Shown here: positions 47,201 through 50,588 of the stretch, piece after piece
Position numbering within the stretch: the stretch's first letter is position 1
How the letters are laid out: each line of letters starts with the position of its first letter
Assembly (NCBI GenBank): GCA_037447605.1
Contig: CM074821.1
Coordinates: 310,736 to 361,323, forward strand
Origin: Zygnema circumcarinatum
Lineage: Eukaryota > Streptophyta > Zygnematophyceae > Zygnematales > Zygnemataceae
Direction of reading: 5' to 3'
Length of the DNA: 50,588 bases
Notes under the pieces: model-generated
Told to the model about the DNA's origin: nothing
The model's database searches: none
The model's input: only the letters and a program-made list of their open reading frames with translations
Position numbers and translations under genes: made by a program

Positions 47201-49868
47201 GAGAGGGGAGGGGAGGAGAGGCGAGAGGGAGAGGAGGGAAGAAGAAAGGGAGAGGAGAGGGTGAGGGAGAGAGGGAGAGAGAGAGAGAGAGGAAGAGAGT
47301 TCTCGCTGTGGAGGAGAACGGGAGAGCACGTCTGCCGGTCATCGTTGAAGTCAGCGAATCGAAGGAGCTGGGAAGCAGAAATAGCAGTCTTAATAACAGT
47401 ACGGATTTTAATAATGGAGAGGGAGAGAAGGAGGGAGAGGAATTCAACAGTTCAAAAACTCCTGTGGCGAAGGGAGTGGCCCAACTTGAGACAAAAGCAG
47501 AAATTTCGTCGAAAAAGGAAAGTGTTTCGAAAGCTGACCGAGAAGAAGGAAAGGAGGGGAGGGAGAGAGAGGGAGAGGGAGAGGGAGAGAATGGAGGGAG
47601 AGAGATTCCGGAAGTTAAACTTCGTCGGTTCCGAAGCCCTGCTTTAGTTCCGTTGGACCCGGCCAGTTTGGGCTGCAGAGTGAGTTCTATGCTGGAAAAT
47701 TCGATAAAATCGAGCGTTAAAAAGGGAATTAAAGGGGCGGAAAAAGGAGAAATTCCGGAAGAAAAACTACTTTTGAGTGAAGGAAAGAGTGGGAGTGGGA
47801 AGGAGGCTGAGAGAGGCTCCACTAGGAGGAGAAGTTCCCCCTTCAAAGAAAAAGCCTTCTCTCCTTCTCTCTCTCCTACTCTTAAGGAAGTTTTGCAGGA
47901 GGGGGTAGCTGCTGAAGTCTTATCAGGGGGAAGGGGAGTAGGAGGGGGAGAAAGGGAGAGAGACACACTCTTGATGACTCAGTCAAAGTCCTTCTCTCCT
48001 ACTCTCTCTCTTGCTCAGAAGCCCCCCTCTCCCACTCAAAACCACCTCTCTCCCACTCAAAACAATGTCTCTCCCGCTCAGAAGTTTCCCTCTCCCGCTG
48101 CAAATCCTCTCTCTCCTCCACAAAATCCTCTCTCTCCCACCCCTCCCACTGTCCGTTCCGACTCCAAGCCCCAATTTCACTCCCTCTATCCCAGCGAGAG
48201 AGAGGTACATTCTACCTCTCACAAGCTTCAGCCCCCTCCCACTCCTCTCACTGCCACTCCCTCCTCTCTCACCTCCTCCGTCACTATCGCTTCTCCGGTT
48301 TTGACACCCATAAGGAAACTTCCCTCTCTATCTCCCTTCAAAAAAAAATCATTTTTGGGGTCAAGCTGGAGAGCTGCAAGCACTGCAGAAATTTCGGGGG
48401 AAAATTCTCCTCTGACCGGAGGTCAAACAAGAGGAGGAGAAAGCTTTTTTTTCGGATTCGGAGGGAATCGCAACGCAAATCATGGAAATTTAAGGTCAGT
48501 TTAATTTGAACCTTTTAAGTTTCTTCCCCTTTTTGCTTCCTTAATTTCTTGATCAAGCCGTCAACCCTTTCACTGAAGAATATTTTTGAAAGAATAGGGA
48601 AAGCAGAAGAGTGGAATAATAGGAGGAGCATCAACTGAACCAATTTTTCCATTTGTTACATTGAATTTTCCCAATAATAGAAAATAAACGAAAAATTGTT
48701 TCTTTTCCGGCTCCGTGCAGAGGTCATTCACAGCAAAAGGAGCGGTCAACCCTAACGGAACTGCCCAACATGGAGCCCCGAGAAAGCAGTTTGAGAGAGC
48801 CCGTTGCCGGCCCTCTCGCTGTGGTAGTGAAGTGGGAGGAGGGGAGGGAGGCGGGTAGGGCGGAGATGAAGAGAGGGAGCAATTTGGCAGACCTCCGCCG
48901 CGCGCTGCAAAGGGACCTTCCGCGAACAGAGTGGGACTTCAAGTTCTGCTTGCAGGGGGTATGTCTCTCGTCTCTCTCTCTCTCTCCCCCTCTCTCTCTC
49001 TCTCGCTCTCTCTCTCTCTTTTTCTCTCGCTCTCTCGCTCTCGCTCTCGCTCTCGCTCTCTGTCTCTCTCGCCCTCTCTCTCCCTCTCTCTTTTCCTTTC
49101 TCTCTCTCTCTTTCGACCTCGACCTCTCCCGCCCTATCTCTACCTCTCTGCCAAAAAGTGGGACTTCAGGTGTCCCTCTCTCTGCCCCCCTCTCTCTCTC
49201 CCTCTTTCTCTCCCTCTTCCCCGCTCTCCTCTATCTCTCTCGCCCTTCCCCCATATATCTGTCCCACAGTCTTCTCATCCTCTCTCACTTTCGCATGAAA
49301 TTAGAGTAATATGCCTTGTCGTAACCAAGAGAAATGTGAGGGTGAGAGAGGGAGGGAGAGAGGGGTCTGACATTCCTGACACTGAGTTGCACCGCAGGAG
49401 GTAGTTCCGAAAGAAGCGAGAGGCCCTATCGATCCCTCTGAAGAAGCCAATTACAGGGTTCGATCCTTCGCCAACAGAGGGAGAGCGTCCGAATGCCTCA
49501 TCTGCATCCGACCCTCTCCCTCTCTCCCACTTCGTCTCCCGCCCAGGGAGGAGGCCAATATGGGCCCTGAAATCTCCAGCCACCAAAAGACTCAAGGGGA
49601 AACCACGAATGGGGGAGAGGGGGCCTCCCTCCTGCAGAGACCGCACAGAGCCGGCTATTTCCCGAGCAGAGAGAGAGTTCGGTTCTTAGAGGAGAAGGTG
49701 AACTTAATCCATTTATAGTACTTTCTAAAGTATATGCGCAGTAGATTCTTGCTTTCTTCGATATGCACCTATCATAAGAGCTTTCGGGTGGTTTCTTTAA
49801 GCTTTTTCTTTTCTTTTTTCTGTTAATTTAAGGGAGAGCAGGGGTTTGGTGGAGTTGGGAAAGTTTAG
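43329..49868 (+). CDS. KIN10A: Kinesin-10A-like motor protein (PAKRP2/KIN-10A type)
   Basis: Microtubule motor; Arabidopsis KIN-10A works at the cytokinetic phragmoplast. Exons: 43329-43940, 44379-44537, 44952-45062, 45695-45805, 46474-48494, 48721-48958, 49398-49697, 49833-49868, giving about 1195 residues. Motor motifs: [12 protein letters not shown]-loop GCSGSGKT at 92-99, switch I NDASSRSH, switch [47 protein letters not shown], ending with [11 protein letters not shown] Gly/Ser-rich insertion of about 50 residues follows LVGESE. A coiled coil (about residues 395-480) follows the motor, then some 500 low-complexity Gly/Glu/Ser/Pro residues encoded by GA/CT-rich DNA. Near the C-terminus, VVVKWEE through [11 protein letters not shown] looks like a small PB1- or ubiquitin-like module. 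Intron 3 uses a GC donor (CAG|GCAAGT) and contains an N gap. Exon 8 (11 residues) is tentative. Confidence 0.88.
44223..44353. repeat. GA microsatellite in KIN-10A intron 1
   Basis: About 130 bases of GAGA with occasional C or T interruptions, just upstream of the exon 2 acceptor. Confidence 0.9.
45170..45197. repeat. Inverted G-box pair in KIN-10A intron 3
   Basis: GCCACGTGG and CCACGTGGC are separated by 10 bases, a perfect inverted repeat whose arms are each also palindromic G-boxes (CACGTG). It could be a binding site, a hairpin or the remnant of a small element. Confidence 0.6.
45553..45597. other. Assembly gap in a poly-G run
   Basis: Ten N (45579-45588) are flanked by uninterrupted G on both sides, inside intron 3 of KIN-10A. 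The true length of the homopolymer is unknown. No coding sequence is lost if the exon 3-4 join is right. Confidence 0.95.
46140..46425. repeat. Purine-rich tract in KIN-10A intron 4
   Basis: Imperfect GGGA/GAGA tract of nearly 300 bases ending close to the exon 5 acceptor, with a short (TA)n patch near 46395-46406. Confidence 0.85.
48966..49260. repeat. CT-rich tract in KIN-10A intron 6
   Basis: Nearly 300 bases of CTCT/CGCT pyrimidine repeat filling most of intron 6. An internal duplication, GTGGGACTTCA(A/G)GT, copies a piece of the end of exon 6 near 49158. Confidence 0.85.
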
Positions 49869-50320
49869 CCGCTTATAGTGAAAGTTGAAGTAGCCCTAAT
49901 TGAAGTCGATTTGACTTGAAGCACGTTTGCATGTAAGTACCACCACCGCCGGCTTTTCTCTTTTTTTCTTTTTCTAGAAGATAGTGAAAGCAGCCTCCTT
50001 TGCGGTTGGTTACTGGAGACTGGTTCCATGCAGTAGAGGATAACTGAACTGTTGAACGAGTAAATACAGCAGACCACCCACCATGGAAATCATCTGTGCA
50101 GCCACTCTCCCGTAGTACTGTAATAAGGAAGAGGTTCGGACTAGTAGTTTCAAACATGCGAGCTTCGAAATCGAACGAGTTTTTTTCAGCGGAATTGGTG
50201 GCAAAAATGAAATCCAAAAACAAATTCCATATAGCAACAACATGCTAAATCTGACCCCCCCCCATAATGTCATATTGAGTGCAGTATTGGATGCTCCGTC
50301 CGCTAATTCGTTCAATTCAT

Positions 50321-50380
50321 CAAACCCTAAAACCCCTAAACCCCTAAAAACTCTAAAAACCCTAGAAACCCTGAAAACGG
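50321..50380. repeat. Degenerate telomere-like CCCTAAA patch
   Basis: Units such as AAACCCTAA, AACCCCTAAA, AAAACTCT and AAACCCTAG are repeated imperfectly. It reads as C-strand telomere-like sequence of the TTTAGGG class, unlike the TTAGGG array at 16109. Confidence 0.75.
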
Positions 50381-50563
50381 TAGCATCACACGCATGTAGA
50401 ATGTAAAATTTTGAGCCCATGAATTCAAGATTCATAGTTTGACCGGGTCAAAATTAGTAAGCCCACCGGTTAAAATTCGTACTTTTCAGGTGAAAGGAGT
50501 CAGTGGGCAATTTCAGTTTCAGTCGTTAGGGGTTCCAACGGCTGGATTTGGCCAAAAACCAAA

Positions 50564-50588
50564 CGGTCGACGGTCAACGGTCAACGGT
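50564..50588. repeat. 7-bp tandem CGGTC(A/G)A at the window edge
   Basis: Three and a half units of CGGTCRA run to the last base, so the array may continue outside the window. Confidence 0.7.

Larger units (their letters stand above)
49869..50588. other. Right-hand flank, no gene seen
   Basis: 720 bases after the proposed kinesin stop. They may hold the 3' UTR. They include a degenerate CCCTAAA-type patch (50321-50380) and a short 7-base tandem at the very end. No exon chain was found. Confidence 0.45.

Noticed and set aside
49440-49475. tRNA B-box-like GGTTCGATCC
   Set aside because: The flanking bases do not form a T-arm or cloverleaf and the stretch is within a KIN-10A exon.

Overview
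The window looks like nuclear DNA of a streptophyte: a charophyte-grade alga or an early-diverging land plant. Every gene I can build is split by many short GT-AG introns. Several products are plant-type: a KIN-10A phragmoplast kinesin, a PNET2-like nuclear-envelope protein, a PH1-like PH-domain protein, stand-alone phosphopantothenate-cysteine ligase, and a thiazole kinase with a long plastid-type leader. A large interstitial array uses TTAGGG rather than the usual plant TTTAGGG, so I do not name a species. I saw no bacterial operon, CRISPR array, phage or rRNA/tRNA gene. Exon borders were chained by hand from splice signals and reading-phase continuity, with no transcript data.

Layout, left to right. 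1-947: 3' flank with a diverged direct repeat. 948-4717 (-): amidohydrolase of the MTA/SAH deaminase type, 10 exons. 5407-8668 (-): an unrecognised helical protein with a glycine-rich hydrophobic segment, 9 exons. 9581-12074 (+): ThiM-type hydroxyethylthiazole kinase, with a 32-bp tandem repeat that multiplies one of its splice donors. 12358-15934 (-): F-box/WD40 protein, 10 exons. 16109-16890: TTAGGG array broken by five copies of a GC-rich spacer, lying between two divergent genes. 17082-20217 (+): NEMP/PNET2 protein. 21525-28933 (-): a giant protein combining a PHD finger, a RING-CH-like finger, a very acidic region and a Gly/Met-plus-Arg/Ser-rich tail. About 29400-30400: a probable non-autonomous element carrying many AACCATTGG-type motifs. 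30799-34648 (+): PPCS. 35667-37178 (-): PH1. 38185-41944 (+): proteasome subunit RPN8. 43329-49868 (+): KIN-10A, with a 10-bp N gap in an intron.

The genes are unrelated housekeeping genes rather than a pathway cluster: coenzyme A and thiamin synthesis, ubiquitin-proteasome components, nuclear envelope, chromatin and cytokinesis. I found no clear multi-gene novel system. The parts most worth a second look are the multiplied splice donor, the telomere-like array with its spacer, the PHD/RING-CH architecture, the unrecognised 318-residue protein, a 10-mer shared by three upstream regions, and the AACCATTGG element. Purine/pyrimidine microsatellites are abundant in introns and even inside coding exons.
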